Below are positions 44,652-53,485 of a DNA stretch of 64,000 nt, piece after piece. Each line of letters opens with the position of its first letter. Positions within the stretch are counted from its first letter, which is position 1. The position numbers were made by a program, and so were the translations under genes. The DNA comes from Candidatus Palauibacter poriticola (GTDB taxonomy: Bacteria; Gemmatimonadota; Gemmatimonadetes; Palauibacterales; Palauibacteraceae). Where the stretch lies: contig JAAXHJ010000097.1 of NCBI GenBank assembly GCA_012270965.1, forward strand, positions 1 through 64,000, written 5' to 3'. Under the pieces are notes generated by a model. It searched no databases. It was given only the letters and a program-made list of their open reading frames with translations, and was not told the DNA's origin.

Positions 44652-45490
44652 ACCGCCGCCTCTCCGGCCCGGCGCCGCAACCTGAGGACGAGCGCCACAC
44701 CGCCCGCGAACAGCAGGACCGAGATCACTTGGGCGAGCGTGATGCCTCCGAAGAAGCGGTCGTCCTTGGCGCGGAAGAACTCGATGACGAAGCGCTCGAC
44801 CGCGGCCAGCGCGAGCCACATGCCGAACAGCCACCCTTGGACGTGCGGGTGCCGCCGGAGCCGCCACAGGAGGAAGAAGATGACGAGCGAGAGTCCCGTC
44901 TCGTAGAGCTGCGTGGGGTGAACGGAGAGGACCTCGGCGTCAGGGATCGCGGGGTCCACCTCCGCCCCGAAACCCCTCAGGTTGCCGGCGGTCGTGGGTG
45001 GCAGGCCGTTGGGGAAGGCGATGCCGACGAACGATTCCGTCGGACGCCCGTAGTCGTCGCCGACGAGGAAACAGCCGATGCGGCCGATCCCGTAGGCGAG
45101 CGGGAGGGCGGGCGCGATCGCGTCCACCCCGAGGCCGGGGGTCACGGGGCGCCGGTACAGCATCCACATGACGCCGATGGACCCGCCGATGAGCCCTCCG
45201 TACCAGACGAGCCCGCTGCGTGAAAAGATCATCCCCAGCGGATCGGCCGCGGTCCGGTCCCAGTAGAGGAGCACGTAATAGATCTTCGCCCCGACGATGC
45301 CGCCGATCAGCGCCCCCAGCAGCATGTCCGCCGCGAGGTCGGGCCCGGCCCCGAGACGCGTCGTCTCGCTGCGCAGGAGCAGGTACCCGCTCAGAAAGGC
45401 GAGCGCCATCATGAGTCCGAAGGAGGTGATGGTGACCTCGCCGAGAACCGGCAAAGTCAGTGTGAAGAGTTCGGGATACACGTCTGGCAC
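44648..45490 (-). CDS. lgt: prolipoprotein diacylglyceryl transferase
   Basis: Transfers diacylglycerol from phosphatidylglycerol to the lipobox Cys of prolipoproteins, the first step of lipoprotein maturation, in the inner membrane. Seen: multi-helix protein with the Lgt signature (GRIGCFLVGDDYGRPTES) containing the conserved Gly-Arg-x-Gly-Cys and Asn-equivalent region, plus HPTQLYE. 280 residues; GTG start with GAGGAG upstream. The lipoproteins in this window (surface lipoprotein, NamZ, TonB-like) are substrates. A 21-bp minisatellite lies directly upstream. Confidence 0.93.
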   Translation of the reverse strand: MPDVYPELFTLTLPVLGEVTITSFGLMMALAFLSGYLLLRSETTRLGAGPDLAADMLLGALIGGIVGAKIYYVLLYWDRTAADPLGMIFSRSGLVWYGGLIGGSIGVMWMLYRRPVTPGLGVDAIAPALPLAYGIGRIGCFLVGDDYGRPTESFVGIAFPNGLPPTTAGNLRGFGAEVDPAIPDAEVLSVHPTQLYETGLSLVIFFLLWRLRRHPHVQGWLFGMWLALAAVERFVIEFFRAKDDRFFGGITLAQVISVLLFAGGVALVLRLRRRAGEAAV

Positions 45491-45500
45491 GCTCCTCGTT

Positions 45501-45642
45501 GGCTGCTGTGCTCCTCGTTGGCTGCCGGGCTATTCCCGTCGGCTGCCGGGCCACTTCCGTCGGCTGCCGGGCCACTTCCGTCGGCTGCCGGGCCACTTCC
45601 GTCGGCTGCCGGGCCACTTCCGTCGGCTGCGGTGTTCCTCGC
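45501..45642. repeat. 21-bp tandem repeat (minisatellite)
   Basis: Four perfect 21-bp units at 45541-45561, 45562-45582, 45583-45603 and 45604-45624, each running from GGCTGCCGGG to CTTCCGTC, with degenerate units on both sides. It fills the gap between tsaD and lgt. On the minus strand a 66-codon frame (45657-45457) starting MSTAAARNTAADGSGP reads through the units as AADGSGP and overlaps the lgt start; whether it is translated is unknown. Confidence 0.9.
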
Positions 45643-45666
45643 GGCTGCCGTGCTCATTGTCGGCCG

Positions 45667-46791
45667 TTACGCGAGGCCGGGAAACGCGAGCGCCGCTTCG
45701 GCGTTGAGCGACCACGGGCTGCGTTCCCCCCTCGCCAAGCGGAACCGCGCGGCCGCGGCGATCATCGCCGCGTTGTCCGTCGCGAGGCGGGGGGAGGGGG
45801 CGTACAACTCCCCGGACGAGCCCAGACGCTCGGCCAAACCTTCACGAAGACGGGAGTTCCGCGCCACTCCCCCGCCCAGCACGACCCGGCGGCAGCCCGT
45901 CTGTTCCACGGCGCGGCGCGTCTTCTCGGCGAGGACATCGACCACGGCCTCCTGAAAATCCGCCGCGAGGTCGTCGACGGCGTCGGCGAGGGCCCCCTCC
46001 TCCTCCAGTTGTTCGGCGACCCGCGCCAAGGCGGTCTTCAGACCGGAAAAGGACATGTCGTAGTACGCGGGATCTCCGGGCAGATCCCGCCGGCTCAGCA
46101 TCGGGCGCGGGAGCCGGAAGCGTCCCGCGGCGCCCACCGCCGCCCCGCCCGCCGCCGCAGCGCTCCGCTCCGCCGCGCGTTGGATCTGGGGCCCGCCGGG
46201 ATACGGCAATCCGAGCCGGCGCGCGACCTTGTCGAACGCCTCGCCCGCCGCGTCGTCCCGCGTCCCGCCCAGGAGGCGGTAGCGGCCCCATGCGCGCGCC
46301 TCCAGCAGGAGCGTGTGTCCGCCCGATACGAGGAGACCGATGAAGGGGGGATGCGCGCCCTCGTGCTCGAGTGCGGTGCCGAACAGGTGCCCCTCCATGT
46401 GATGGACGCCGAGGAGGGGAAGCCCGCGCGCGAAGGCGTAGGCCTTGGCCCAGTTCACGCCCGCGAGCAGGGCGCCGACCAGCCCGGGGCCCGCCGTTAC
46501 GCCGACACCCGAAATGTCCGCGTGGTCGACCTCCGCCTCGCGCATGGCGTGCCGCACCATCGCGTCGAGCGAACGAATGTGCTCGCGGGCGGCGATCTCC
46601 GGTACCACGCCCCCGAACGCGGCGTGCGCGTCCTGCGAGGCGATCGCGAGACCCCGGATCCCGTGCTCATCCACGACGGCGGCCGAGGTCTCGTCGCACG
46701 AGGTCTCGATGCCGAGGACCGGCCCGCCTCCAAAGTCGGCGGCGGGCGCAACGGGGCGCGGGTCGGTGCCCGCGGCGGCCGGCGCGTCTAT
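45667..46791 (-). CDS. tsaD: tRNA threonylcarbamoyladenosine transferase TsaD
   Basis: Catalytic subunit for t6A37 in ANN-decoding tRNAs, an essential step. Seen: GIETSCDETSAAVV near the N-terminus, HHMEGH metal motif, LLVSGGHT, GLPYPGGPQI and VLGGGVARNSRLR. About 374 residues, some 25 more than usual at the N-terminus. No NTG codon exists in frame between the ybbR stop and VLGIETS; the next downstream GTG would remove the conserved nucleotide motif. The ATA at 46789-46791 overlapping the ybbR TAG (ATAG) is the most plausible start. Confidence 0.92.
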   Translation of the reverse strand: MDAPAAAGTDPRPVAPAADFGGGPVLGIETSCDETSAAVVDEHGIRGLAIASQDAHAAFGGVVPEIAAREHIRSLDAMVRHAMREAEVDHADISGVGVTAGPGLVGALLAGVNWAKAYAFARGLPLLGVHHMEGHLFGTALEHEGAHPPFIGLLVSGGHTLLLEARAWGRYRLLGGTRDDAAGEAFDKVARRLGLPYPGGPQIQRAAERSAAAAGGAAVGAAGRFRLPRPMLSRRDLPGDPAYYDMSFSGLKTALARVAEQLEEEGALADAVDDLAADFQEAVVDVLAEKTRRAVEQTGCRRVVLGGGVARNSRLREGLAERLGSSGELYAPSPRLATDNAAMIAAAARFRLARGERSPWSLNAEAALAFPGLA

Positions 46792-47735
46792 CGGTCGGGC
46801 GGGTCGGAGGCGATGCCCGCGCTCACCCGCTCCGGCACGAGGTCGATCGTCACCGTGCCGGCCACGGCGTCGGGCAACTGGGCGCGTACGGGATAGGAGC
46901 CCGTCGATTCGAAGGAATTGGGGATGTCGACCGTCGCGATCACGTCCCCGGGGTCGAGTCCGTCCACGACGGCCGCAGGTCCGGTGATGGCCACGGTGAC
47001 GGTGGGCGGATCCACCACGGCCATGAGGGCCCGCGGACCTGTCGTGACGACCTCGGTCGCGAACAGTCGGGTGCGGAGAGAGTCGACGTCGACCGTCGCG
47101 ATCACGGTGGCGGGCTCGACCGATAGTCCCGCCAGATCCGGCGGCAGGGCGATCTCGAGTTGCCGGGTCACGCGCGTGGAGACCGCGCCCACCTCGAGCG
47201 TGGCCGTCGTCACCTCGGAGATCTGGTTGACGAAGGACGCGGGCCCTTGGAGCCACACGCTGTCGGGGGCGACCTGCATGCCGACGACGAGCACGCCCGC
47301 CGCCGCCCTCGCGTCCGTCCGGCCGGAGACGGCGACCCGCTTTCCCACCCGGTCCTCGAGATACACGGTGACGGCTGCGGGAGAGACTTCCACCGGATCG
47401 AGTCCCAGTTGGCGGTCGTAGATGACCTCCGAGGTCGAGAGCGGAACCTGGACCACGGTGTCCTCGACCTGGTCGAGAACCTTCCGAATCACGGGCCGCT
47501 CGAAGCGGGCGGCGAACACCTGGTTCCGGCGGCCGCGGAAGGTCGTCGTGATCTCGGCGGGCCGCACCTCGCGCAAACTCCAGGCGGAATCGCTCACCTG
47601 GATCTCGAGGAGCGTCGAAACCGGCTGCTCGGCGATCTCGGCGTCGGCCGACACGCTGAGCCAGAGGAGCACCGAAAGCACGATAGCCGCGACCTTGTAG
47701 GGCCAGTTCTTCGTGAACGCGCTCTTGAAGTCCAT
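46788..47735 (-). CDS. ybbR: YbbR/CdaR-like domain protein
   Basis: Membrane-anchored protein of 315 residues: ATG, NWPYKVAAIVLSVLLWLSVSA helix, then YbbR-like beta domains (about 50-300) with VTVYLEDRVGKRVAV and LATVDVDS-like strands. CdaR proteins regulate the c-di-AMP synthase CdaA in Gram-positives, but no dacA/cdaA is in this window. It follows the PASTA gene almost directly and is coupled to tsaD. Confidence 0.85.
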   Translation of the reverse strand: MDFKSAFTKNWPYKVAAIVLSVLLWLSVSADAEIAEQPVSTLLEIQVSDSAWSLREVRPAEITTTFRGRRNQVFAARFERPVIRKVLDQVEDTVVQVPLSTSEVIYDRQLGLDPVEVSPAAVTVYLEDRVGKRVAVSGRTDARAAAGVLVVGMQVAPDSVWLQGPASFVNQISEVTTATLEVGAVSTRVTRQLEIALPPDLAGLSVEPATVIATVDVDSLRTRLFATEVVTTGPRALMAVVDPPTVTVAITGPAAVVDGLDPGDVIATVDIPNSFESTGSYPVRAQLPDAVAGTVTIDLVPERVSAGIASDPPDR

Positions 47736-48572
47736 CTAGCCCTCCCCGTCGCTAGAGGCCCGTGGCAAGAGCGCCGACGCGGGGTCTTCCCACGGGCTGC
47801 CAGGGGTCGCGGGAACCGTGTCGCGGGCGGTCTCCCGCGTAAGATCCGCCGTGGCCGAGTCGGGCGGCGCCCCGGCCACGATCACGGAGACGAGCCCCTC
47901 CCCGCGGAGCGCAGAGCCGGGGGCGGGGCTCTGAAAGATGACGCGTCCCCGCACCTCGGGGGCTTCGAGCTGATAGCGGACGGCACCCAGCCGGAGATCC
48001 ACCTCCTCGAGGAGAAGCTCGAGGTCGTCCACGTGGCGGCCCTGGAGATCGGGGACGGAGACGATCGCCCGCCCCTGGCTGACGAAGAGGCGGACGCGGG
48101 CCGGGAGAGGGAGGCTCGTCCCCGCGGCGGGCTCGGTCCGGATCGCGCCGGCGACGGCGCTCTCGTCGCTTTCCTCGATGTCGATCTCGAAGCCGAGGCG
48201 GGTGAGGAGGGTCGCGGCTTCGCCGCTGGGAAGTCCGGCGAGATCGGGCACGCGGCGCGTTTCGATGCCGACGCTCGTCGTGAGCACGATCGTGTCCCCG
48301 GCCCGGGCGAGCTGGCCGGGGAGCGGCCGCTGGGCGACGACGGCGCCGATGGGAATTTCGCCGTGATGGAGACGTCCCAGCTCGGCGGAGAAGAGCCCCA
48401 GCGCCGAGAGGCGTTCGCCGGCCGCGGCCAGGGGGACGCCCGTGAGGTCGGGGATTTCGGTGAACTCCACATCCGTCGGATCCTCCGCCGCCGGGAAGAG
48501 CCGGAGCGCGGCGAAGGCGTAGCCGATGCCGAACATGGCGGCGAAGAGGAGGATCGGGCGCAGGAGTCTCAC
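47736..48572 (-). CDS. membrane-anchored PASTA-domain protein
   Basis: 278 residues from GTG: one N-terminal helix (LLRPILLFAAMFGIGYAFAA), then three PASTA repeats (EIPDLTGVPLAAAGERLSAL, RRVPDLAGLPSGEAATLL, VSVPDLQGRHVDDLELLL) each ending in the usual (A/S)xxP...G...V pattern, and a Ser/Thr/Pro-rich tail. PASTA domains bind peptidoglycan fragments; here they are not fused to a kinase or PBP. It sits between rsmB and ybbR with 0-7 bp spacing, in one operon. Confidence 0.85.
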   Translation of the reverse strand: MRLLRPILLFAAMFGIGYAFAALRLFPAAEDPTDVEFTEIPDLTGVPLAAAGERLSALGLFSAELGRLHHGEIPIGAVVAQRPLPGQLARAGDTIVLTTSVGIETRRVPDLAGLPSGEAATLLTRLGFEIDIEESDESAVAGAIRTEPAAGTSLPLPARVRLFVSQGRAIVSVPDLQGRHVDDLELLLEEVDLRLGAVRYQLEAPEVRGRVIFQSPAPGSALRGEGLVSVIVAGAPPDSATADLTRETARDTVPATPGSPWEDPASALLPRASSDGEG

Positions 48573-48579
48573 GGGGCTC

Positions 48580-49914
48580 TCACGCGATCCGCCGCAGACG
48601 CGCCGCGTAGGCGCCGTCCGTGCCGGTGAGCCACGGGCGCACGAAGAGGTCGCCGCGCGGCGTCACGCAATCGCCGCGCGCGTCCGCGGGGGGCGGGTCG
48701 CGCCGGTAGTCGGGCCTGCGCTCCAAGAAGGCGTCCACCTGCCCTTCGTTCTCCTCACGTTCGAGCGAACACGTGCTGTACACGAGCAGCCCGCCCGGCC
48801 GCACGGCCGCGGCGCACGCGTCCACGATCTCGCGCTGCAGGGCCACGAGGTCGTCGAGGCGGCGCTGTCCCAGCCGCCAGCGGGCGTCGGCCCGCCGCCG
48901 CAGTACGCCGGTGCCCGTGCAGGGCACGTCGGCCAGCACGGTCCCGGCCTCGGCGACCGGAAGCCGCCGCGCGTCGGCGACGGCCGCGCTCACCGGCAAC
49001 TCGAGGCGGCGGGCCGGCGCGCCGAGGCGGGCCAGCCGCCGGTGCGAGATGTCGAGCGCCACGACCGGCACGCCGCACCCCGCGGCGAGCCCAAGGGTCT
49101 TCGTGCCCGGTGCCGCGCACACGTCGAGTACCGGCTCCTCGAGCGGGCCACCCGCATAATCTACCACGGCGGAGGCCGCAGGGTCCTGAATCACGGCTCG
49201 CAGGTGCGAAACCGCCGCCCCGGGCAGTCCCTTCTCGAGCCGGAAGGAGCGCGGCCAGCCGGGGACGAGATCGAGTTCCACGCCCTCCGGCGGCACCGGG
49301 TCTTCCCCGGTCAGCATGCGGACGACGACATCCGGCGGCCGGTTCTGCCGTTCGACGAGCCGCCGCACCTCCGCCAGATCCCAGCGCGCCAGCCACCGCC
49401 GGACGAGCCACTCCGGATGCGAACCCCAGGAGCACAGGTGCCCCACCGGATCCACATCCGGATCCGGAAAGGGACCGGCGGCCCAGAGCGCGACCGGACC
49501 CGCGGCCTCGAGCGCCTCCGGGCCGGTGCCGAGATCCGCGGCACGGCGCCTCGCGAGCGCGCGGAGCACGGCGTTCACGTACCCCGCGCGGCCGCGCCCC
49601 AGCGCCGAACGCGTCGCGCCGACGGTCTCCCCCACCGCGGCGTGGTCCGGCGTCCTCAACTCCGTCATCTGGTACGCGCCGATGCGAAGCCAGTCGCGCA
49701 CCGCCCGGTCCATGCGGGACGGGGGCCGGTCCGCGCAGGCGCGGATCCAGGCATCGAGGCGCGCGCGCAGCCGGAGGCAGCCGAAGGCAATGTCCAGCGC
49801 GAGTCCGCGGTCGGCCGCATCCACGGCCGGGAGGACGCGCGACGCCGCGCGGTCGGAGCGCGCCCCGCGCCGCACCTCGCCCAGAATCCGGTGGGCCGCC
49901 GCGCGGGGGTTCAA
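48580..49914 (-). CDS. rsmB: 16S rRNA (cytosine-967-C5) methyltransferase
   Basis: NusB-like N-terminal RNA-binding domain (NPRAAAHRILGEVRRG) followed by a SAM methyltransferase: DVCAAPGTKT, VVALDISHRRLARL, DVPCTGTG (catalytic Cys) and YSTCSLEREENE (second Cys). 444 residues from TTG at 49914, which overlaps the thiG stop as TTGA; an ATG further up (49959) would overlap thiG by 49 bp. Methylates C967 in helix 31 of 16S rRNA in E. coli. Confidence 0.9.
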   Translation of the reverse strand: MNPRAAAHRILGEVRRGARSDRAASRVLPAVDAADRGLALDIAFGCLRLRARLDAWIRACADRPPSRMDRAVRDWLRIGAYQMTELRTPDHAAVGETVGATRSALGRGRAGYVNAVLRALARRRAADLGTGPEALEAAGPVALWAAGPFPDPDVDPVGHLCSWGSHPEWLVRRWLARWDLAEVRRLVERQNRPPDVVVRMLTGEDPVPPEGVELDLVPGWPRSFRLEKGLPGAAVSHLRAVIQDPAASAVVDYAGGPLEEPVLDVCAAPGTKTLGLAAGCGVPVVALDISHRRLARLGAPARRLELPVSAAVADARRLPVAEAGTVLADVPCTGTGVLRRRADARWRLGQRRLDDLVALQREIVDACAAAVRPGGLLVYSTCSLEREENEGQVDAFLERRPDYRRDPPPADARGDCVTPRGDLFVRPWLTGTDGAYAARLRRIA

Positions 49915-50687
49915 GCGGGCGGCGGCACGCCCTCGAGCGGGCTCGAAGGCACCGCCCATTCGCGTCGGGGCATGCGGCCGGCGACGTAGGCGCGCCGACC
50001 GGCCTCCACCGCCAGCCGCATGGCGCCGGCCATCTCCACCGGATCCCCCGCCGCGGCGATCGCCGTGTTCATGAGGATGCCGTCCACGCCCTGCTCCATC
50101 GTCGCGCAGGCGTCGGACGCGGTGCCCACGCCGGCGTCGACGATAACCGGAACGGACAGGCGCGACTTGATGATGCGAATGTTGAGCGGATTGAGGAGGC
50201 CGAGACCGCTCCCGATCGGCGAGGCGAGCGGCATCACTGCGGCGGCTCCGGCCTCTTCGAGCCGCAGCGCCGTGATGAGGTCGTCGTTCGTGTACGGGAG
50301 CACCACGAACCCCTCGGCGACGAGCGCGCGCGTGGCCTCGATCAACTCCCCGGTGTGCGGCAGGAGCGTGTCGGGGTCGCCGATGACTTCGAGCTTCACC
50401 CAGTCGCTCAGCCCCGCCGCCCGCCCCAGCCGCGCCGCGCGGATCGCCTCTTCGGCGCTGTAGCAGGCGGCGGTGTTCGGCAGAAGGCTGAACTCGTCCG
50501 GGCTCAGCGTGCGGAGGATGTCGTCGCGGTCCGGGTTCTCGATGTCGACGCGGCGCACCGCGACGGTGACCATGTCGGTGCCGGATGCCCGGATCGCTTC
50601 GAGCATGATCTCGGGACTCGGGTACTTCCCCGTTCCGACGATGAGCCGGGAAGCGAACGTGCGGCCGGCGATTTCAAGCGGAGCCAT
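49911..50687 (-). CDS. thiG: thiazole synthase
   Basis: Forms the thiazole of thiamine from 1-deoxy-xylulose 5-phosphate, ThiS thiocarboxylate and dehydroglycine. Seen: RLIVGTGKY, VTVAVRRVDIENPD, LLPNTAACYSAEEA (Schiff-base region), MPLASPIGSGLG, VDAGVGTASDA. 258 residues from ATG 50687, one base after the thiS stop. The longer frame is thiS in a shadow frame. Confidence 0.95.
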   Translation of the reverse strand: MAPLEIAGRTFASRLIVGTGKYPSPEIMLEAIRASGTDMVTVAVRRVDIENPDRDDILRTLSPDEFSLLPNTAACYSAEEAIRAARLGRAAGLSDWVKLEVIGDPDTLLPHTGELIEATRALVAEGFVVLPYTNDDLITALRLEEAGAAAVMPLASPIGSGLGLLNPLNIRIIKSRLSVPVIVDAGVGTASDACATMEQGVDGILMNTAIAAAGDPVEMAGAMRLAVEAGRRAYVAGRMPRREWAVPSSPLEGVPPPA

Positions 50688-50688
50688 C

Positions 50689-50904
50689 TCATCCGCCTCC
50701 CACGAAATGGACGAGTTCGACGCGGTCCCCCGCTTCCAATCGCGCGCTCTCGATTTCGGGCGGACGGACGATCCGCCGGTTGAGTTCGACGACGAGCGTG
50801 CGTCCATCGAGCTCGAGATCCCGCAGCAGGGTTGCGACCGACGTTCCCGCGGGAACGTCTCGCTCCCGGCCGTTCACCCGTATCCGTATCGCCATGGTCT
50901 CCAT
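50689..50904 (-). CDS. thiS: sulfur carrier protein ThiS
   Basis: Small ubiquitin-like carrier ending in VHFVGGG, whose terminal Gly-Gly is adenylated and thiocarboxylated. MAIRIRVNGRERDVPAG starts the fold. Of the two nearby ATGs (50904 and 50895) the second fits the usual length; the first gives 71 residues. Directly coupled to thiG. No thiF or thiH/thiO lies in the window, so sulfur loading must use genes elsewhere. Confidence 0.9.
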   Translation of the reverse strand: METMAIRIRVNGRERDVPAGTSVATLLRDLELDGRTLVVELNRRIVRPPEIESARLEAGDRVELVHFVGGG

Positions 50905-50953
50905 CAAGTCCGTATCCGGCCGGTGATCCTCCCGGTTGTCCGCCCGCATCCGG

Positions 50954-51634
50954 TCAGCGATCCCGCCGGTTCAGCCGGTCCAGTTGTCTGCGCAGGTCGA
51001 ACGCGGCCCGCGCCGGATCGGGGGCGGACCAGACGGCCCGCCCCACCACGATGCCGTGCGCCCCGGCCTCCGTCACCTCCCCGACTCGATCCGCGTCCAC
51101 GCCTCCGATCGCGAGGATCGGGGGCGGAGGCCGAGCGGACAGCCGATGAACGGTAAGCCGGTGGGCGGCGAGTCGGCGGCGGACCGCGGACACGGCGCCG
51201 GGACCGCTTCCCTCGACCCCCGGGTGCGAGGGCGTCGCGTAGATCGTGCCGAGCACGAGGTAGTCGGCACCCTCCCGGGCCGCCCGGAGCGCGCCCTCCG
51301 CGTCGTGCACGGAGGCCCCGATCGCAAGCCTCCCCGCGCACGCTTCGACCACCCGGCGCGTCTCCTCCACCCCGAGCGCCGTGCGCCCAAGTTGTACGGC
51401 CCGCGCGCCCGCCGCCAGCGCCACATCGGGCCGCCCGCTCACGACGAGCCAGCTCCCTGCGCGCGACGCGATGGGGGCGAGCCGGTCCGCGGTTTCGAAC
51501 ATGCGGCGGGTGCTGATCCGGGCCCGCAGATGCACCGCCACGGGGGCCGCGCGCTCCAGCACGCGTTCGACCGCCGCCAGCTCGCCGGGGCCGCGCGGGT
51601 CGCCCAGCTCCCTCTCCGAGACGAGGACGTGCAA
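50954..51634 (-). CDS. ThiE/TenI-family protein (probably TenI thiazole tautomerase)
   Basis: 226-residue TIM barrel of the thiamine-phosphate synthase superfamily, TTG start. Seen: VAVHLRARISTRRMFE, VQLGRTALGV, IGASVHDAEGALRA, YLVLGTIYATPSHPG, AIGGVDADRVGEV. Where ThiE has HxGQxD with a metal-binding Asp, this protein has VQLGRTALG, more like TenI, the thiazole tautomerase that often neighbours thiS and thiG. Call is therefore TenI or a divergent ThiE. Confidence 0.75.
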   Translation of the reverse strand: MHVLVSERELGDPRGPGELAAVERVLERAAPVAVHLRARISTRRMFETADRLAPIASRAGSWLVVSGRPDVALAAGARAVQLGRTALGVEETRRVVEACAGRLAIGASVHDAEGALRAAREGADYLVLGTIYATPSHPGVEGSGPGAVSAVRRRLAAHRLTVHRLSARPPPPILAIGGVDADRVGEVTEAGAHGIVVGRAVWSAPDPARAAFDLRRQLDRLNRRDR

Positions 51635-51650
51635 GCGCGGGAGTCGTGGC

Positions 51651-52631
51651 TCAGCCGAAGCGGACCTCCTTCCGATCCGGGAGGCCCCGCACCCACTCGG
51701 CCGCGCTCATGCGGTGTCGGCCGGCCGGCTTCACGGCACCCACGGTGATCGTGCCCGACCCCGTCGCGACGCGCAGTCCCCGCACGGAATCCGCCCGGAC
51801 GACCGCGCCCGGCTCTGTTCCCGCGCGGATGCCTCCGGCGTCGGCGCCGTCCGGGCGAAGAGCGTCGACGCTCGGCTCGAAGCACTGCAGCGTTCTCCCG
51901 GCGTGGGCGGCGGGCGCGGCCAGCGACGTCCACGCGGCGGGCCAGGGGTCGCAGCCGCGCAGCCAGTTCGCAACATCGGCCGCGGGGCGAGACCAGTCGA
52001 TGCGCGCCGCCGCGCGGTCAAGCTTCGGCGCCCACGTGGCGCGCGAGGCGTCCTGTGCCCTCTCCACCGCCCGCCCGGACGCGAGGTCGTCGAGCACGGC
52101 GACGAGGCGCGCGCCCCCCGCCTTCGCGGCCTCCGCGTACAGTTCTCCGGCCGTCATCGCCTCCGGAATCGGGATCCGGGTCTGTCCGAGCACGGGGCCG
52201 GCGTCGAGTGCCGCGACCATGCGCTGGATGCTGACCCCGGACTCGCGGTGCCCCCGGATGATGGCCCAGTTGATGGGAGCCGCGCCGCGCAGCGCGGGCA
52301 GAAGCGAGGCGTGCACGTTCAGCGACCCGAGCGGCGGGAGATCCAGCGCCGCCGGCGGGAGGAGACGGCCGTACGCCGCGACGACGGAGATGTCGGGGCG
52401 CAGGCGGCGGGCGGCGGCGAGGAAGGCCTCCTCGCCGGGACGCTCGGGCTGCAGCACGGGCACTCCGGCCTCGAGCGCCCACGCCTTCGCCGGACTCGTC
52501 CGCAGACGCCTCCCCCGGCCGGCGGGCCGGTCCGGGTTCGTGACGACCCCCGCGATGTCGTGCCCCGCCCCCCGCATCGCTTCCAGCGAGGGGAGCCCGA
52601 ACTCCGGCGTACCCCAGAAGAGGATCCTCAT
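51651..52631 (-). CDS. fmt: methionyl-tRNA formyltransferase
   Basis: Formylates Met-tRNAfMet. Seen: MRILFWGTPEFGLPSLEAM, ASLLPALRGAAPINWAII (formyl-folate site; Asn-His-Asp-type catalysis), GVSIQRMVAALDAGPVL, and the C-terminal OB-like region. 326 residues. Pairs with def upstream, a standard order for initiation-Met processing genes. Confidence 0.95.
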   Translation of the reverse strand: MRILFWGTPEFGLPSLEAMRGAGHDIAGVVTNPDRPAGRGRRLRTSPAKAWALEAGVPVLQPERPGEEAFLAAARRLRPDISVVAAYGRLLPPAALDLPPLGSLNVHASLLPALRGAAPINWAIIRGHRESGVSIQRMVAALDAGPVLGQTRIPIPEAMTAGELYAEAAKAGGARLVAVLDDLASGRAVERAQDASRATWAPKLDRAAARIDWSRPAADVANWLRGCDPWPAAWTSLAAPAAHAGRTLQCFEPSVDALRPDGADAGGIRAGTEPGAVVRADSVRGLRVATGSGTITVGAVKPAGRHRMSAAEWVRGLPDRKEVRFG

Positions 52632-52647
52632 GCCGTCCGCAGCCGCT

Positions 52648-53142
52648 TCAGTCCCGCTCCCGTTTCCGCCACTTCGCGAGCAGGAGCCTGCGCTTGAGCG
52701 GGCTCACGCGGTCCAGGAAGAGGACCCCGTCCAGATGGTCCCGTTCGTGTTGGATGCAGCGGCTCAGAATGCCGTCGGCGCGGATCTCGACCGGCTCTCC
52801 GTCCAGTCCGAGGCCGCGGGCGACGATGGACTCGCTCCGCTCGACGGTCTCCGACAGGCCGGGGATGCTCAGGCACCCCTCCTCCTCCCTCACCGCGCCC
52901 TCCTCTTCCACGATCTCGGGGTTCACGAGAACGCCGGGCGAGACCCCCTCCTCGCGCACGTCGTACACGAAGAGCCGGATCGGCACCCCCACCTGGGGCG
53001 CCGCCAAGCCGATGCCATCCGCGTCGTACATCGTCTCCCGCATGTCGGCGGCGAGTCGGCGGACCTCATCGTCGATCTCCGTCACGGGGGCGCACTTCTC
53101 CCGCAGGACGGGGTCTCCGAAGATGCGGATGTCGAGGATCAA
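52648..53142 (-). CDS. def: peptide deformylase
   Basis: Fe2+ enzyme removing N-formyl groups from nascent proteins. The three motifs are clear: GIGLAAPQVG, EEGCLSIPG and QHERDHLDG (HExxH with Arg). 164 residues from TTG at 53142 (start MILDIRIFGDPVLR). A GC-rich 16-bp gap separates it from fmt. Confidence 0.95.
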   Translation of the reverse strand: MILDIRIFGDPVLREKCAPVTEIDDEVRRLAADMRETMYDADGIGLAAPQVGVPIRLFVYDVREEGVSPGVLVNPEIVEEEGAVREEEGCLSIPGLSETVERSESIVARGLGLDGEPVEIRADGILSRCIQHERDHLDGVLFLDRVSPLKRRLLLAKWRKRERD

Positions 53143-53182
53143 GGCCGGACCACGCGTCGAACACGGAGGGCGGTGGCTGCTA

Positions 53183-53476
53183 CTAGTTGACTCGTCCGAT
53201 CTTGGAGCGCTCGACCTCGATTCGCGTGTCGCCGCTCTTGATCGTGACGATGTCGTTCGTGAGGTGGACGATCTCGCCCACGATGCCGCCGATCGTCGAA
53301 ACCTTGTCCCCCCGCTTCAGGTTCCTGACCAGCGCCTCGTGCTCCTTCTGCTGCTTTCGCTGCGGCCGGAAGAAGATAAAATAGAAGATGGCGATGAATC
53401 CGAACATCATCATCATGGTGGCGGCCGGATTCGCCGTCCCTCCCTCGGGGGAGCCCATGAGGTTCAGCATCAGCAT
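53183..53476 (-). CDS. yajC: preprotein translocase subunit YajC
   Basis: Small SecDF-YajC accessory subunit, 97 residues: N-terminal helix MMMMFGFIAIFYFIFFRPQR and the family block ALVRNLKRGDKVSTIGGIVG. It sits right after tgt, the usual place (queA-tgt-yajC). secD and secF are not found downstream in this window. Confidence 0.93.
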   Translation of the reverse strand: MLMLNLMGSPEGGTANPAATMMMMFGFIAIFYFIFFRPQRKQQKEHEALVRNLKRGDKVSTIGGIVGEIVHLTNDIVTIKSGDTRIEVERSKIGRVN

Positions 53477-53485
53477 GGTCCGTCC

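Noticed and set aside
45541-45624. CRISPR-like array
   Set aside because: Units are contiguous without spacers; it is a minisatellite. The same holds for the 13-bp array at 61109-61173.
50841-50858. Palindrome ACGTTCCCGCGGGAACGT matching 36415-36428
   Set aside because: It is inside thiS and encodes the common DVPAGTS motif, so the match is probably chance.
50905-50953. TPP riboswitch before thiS
   Set aside because: No thi-box core seen and the gene lies inside a continuous operon.
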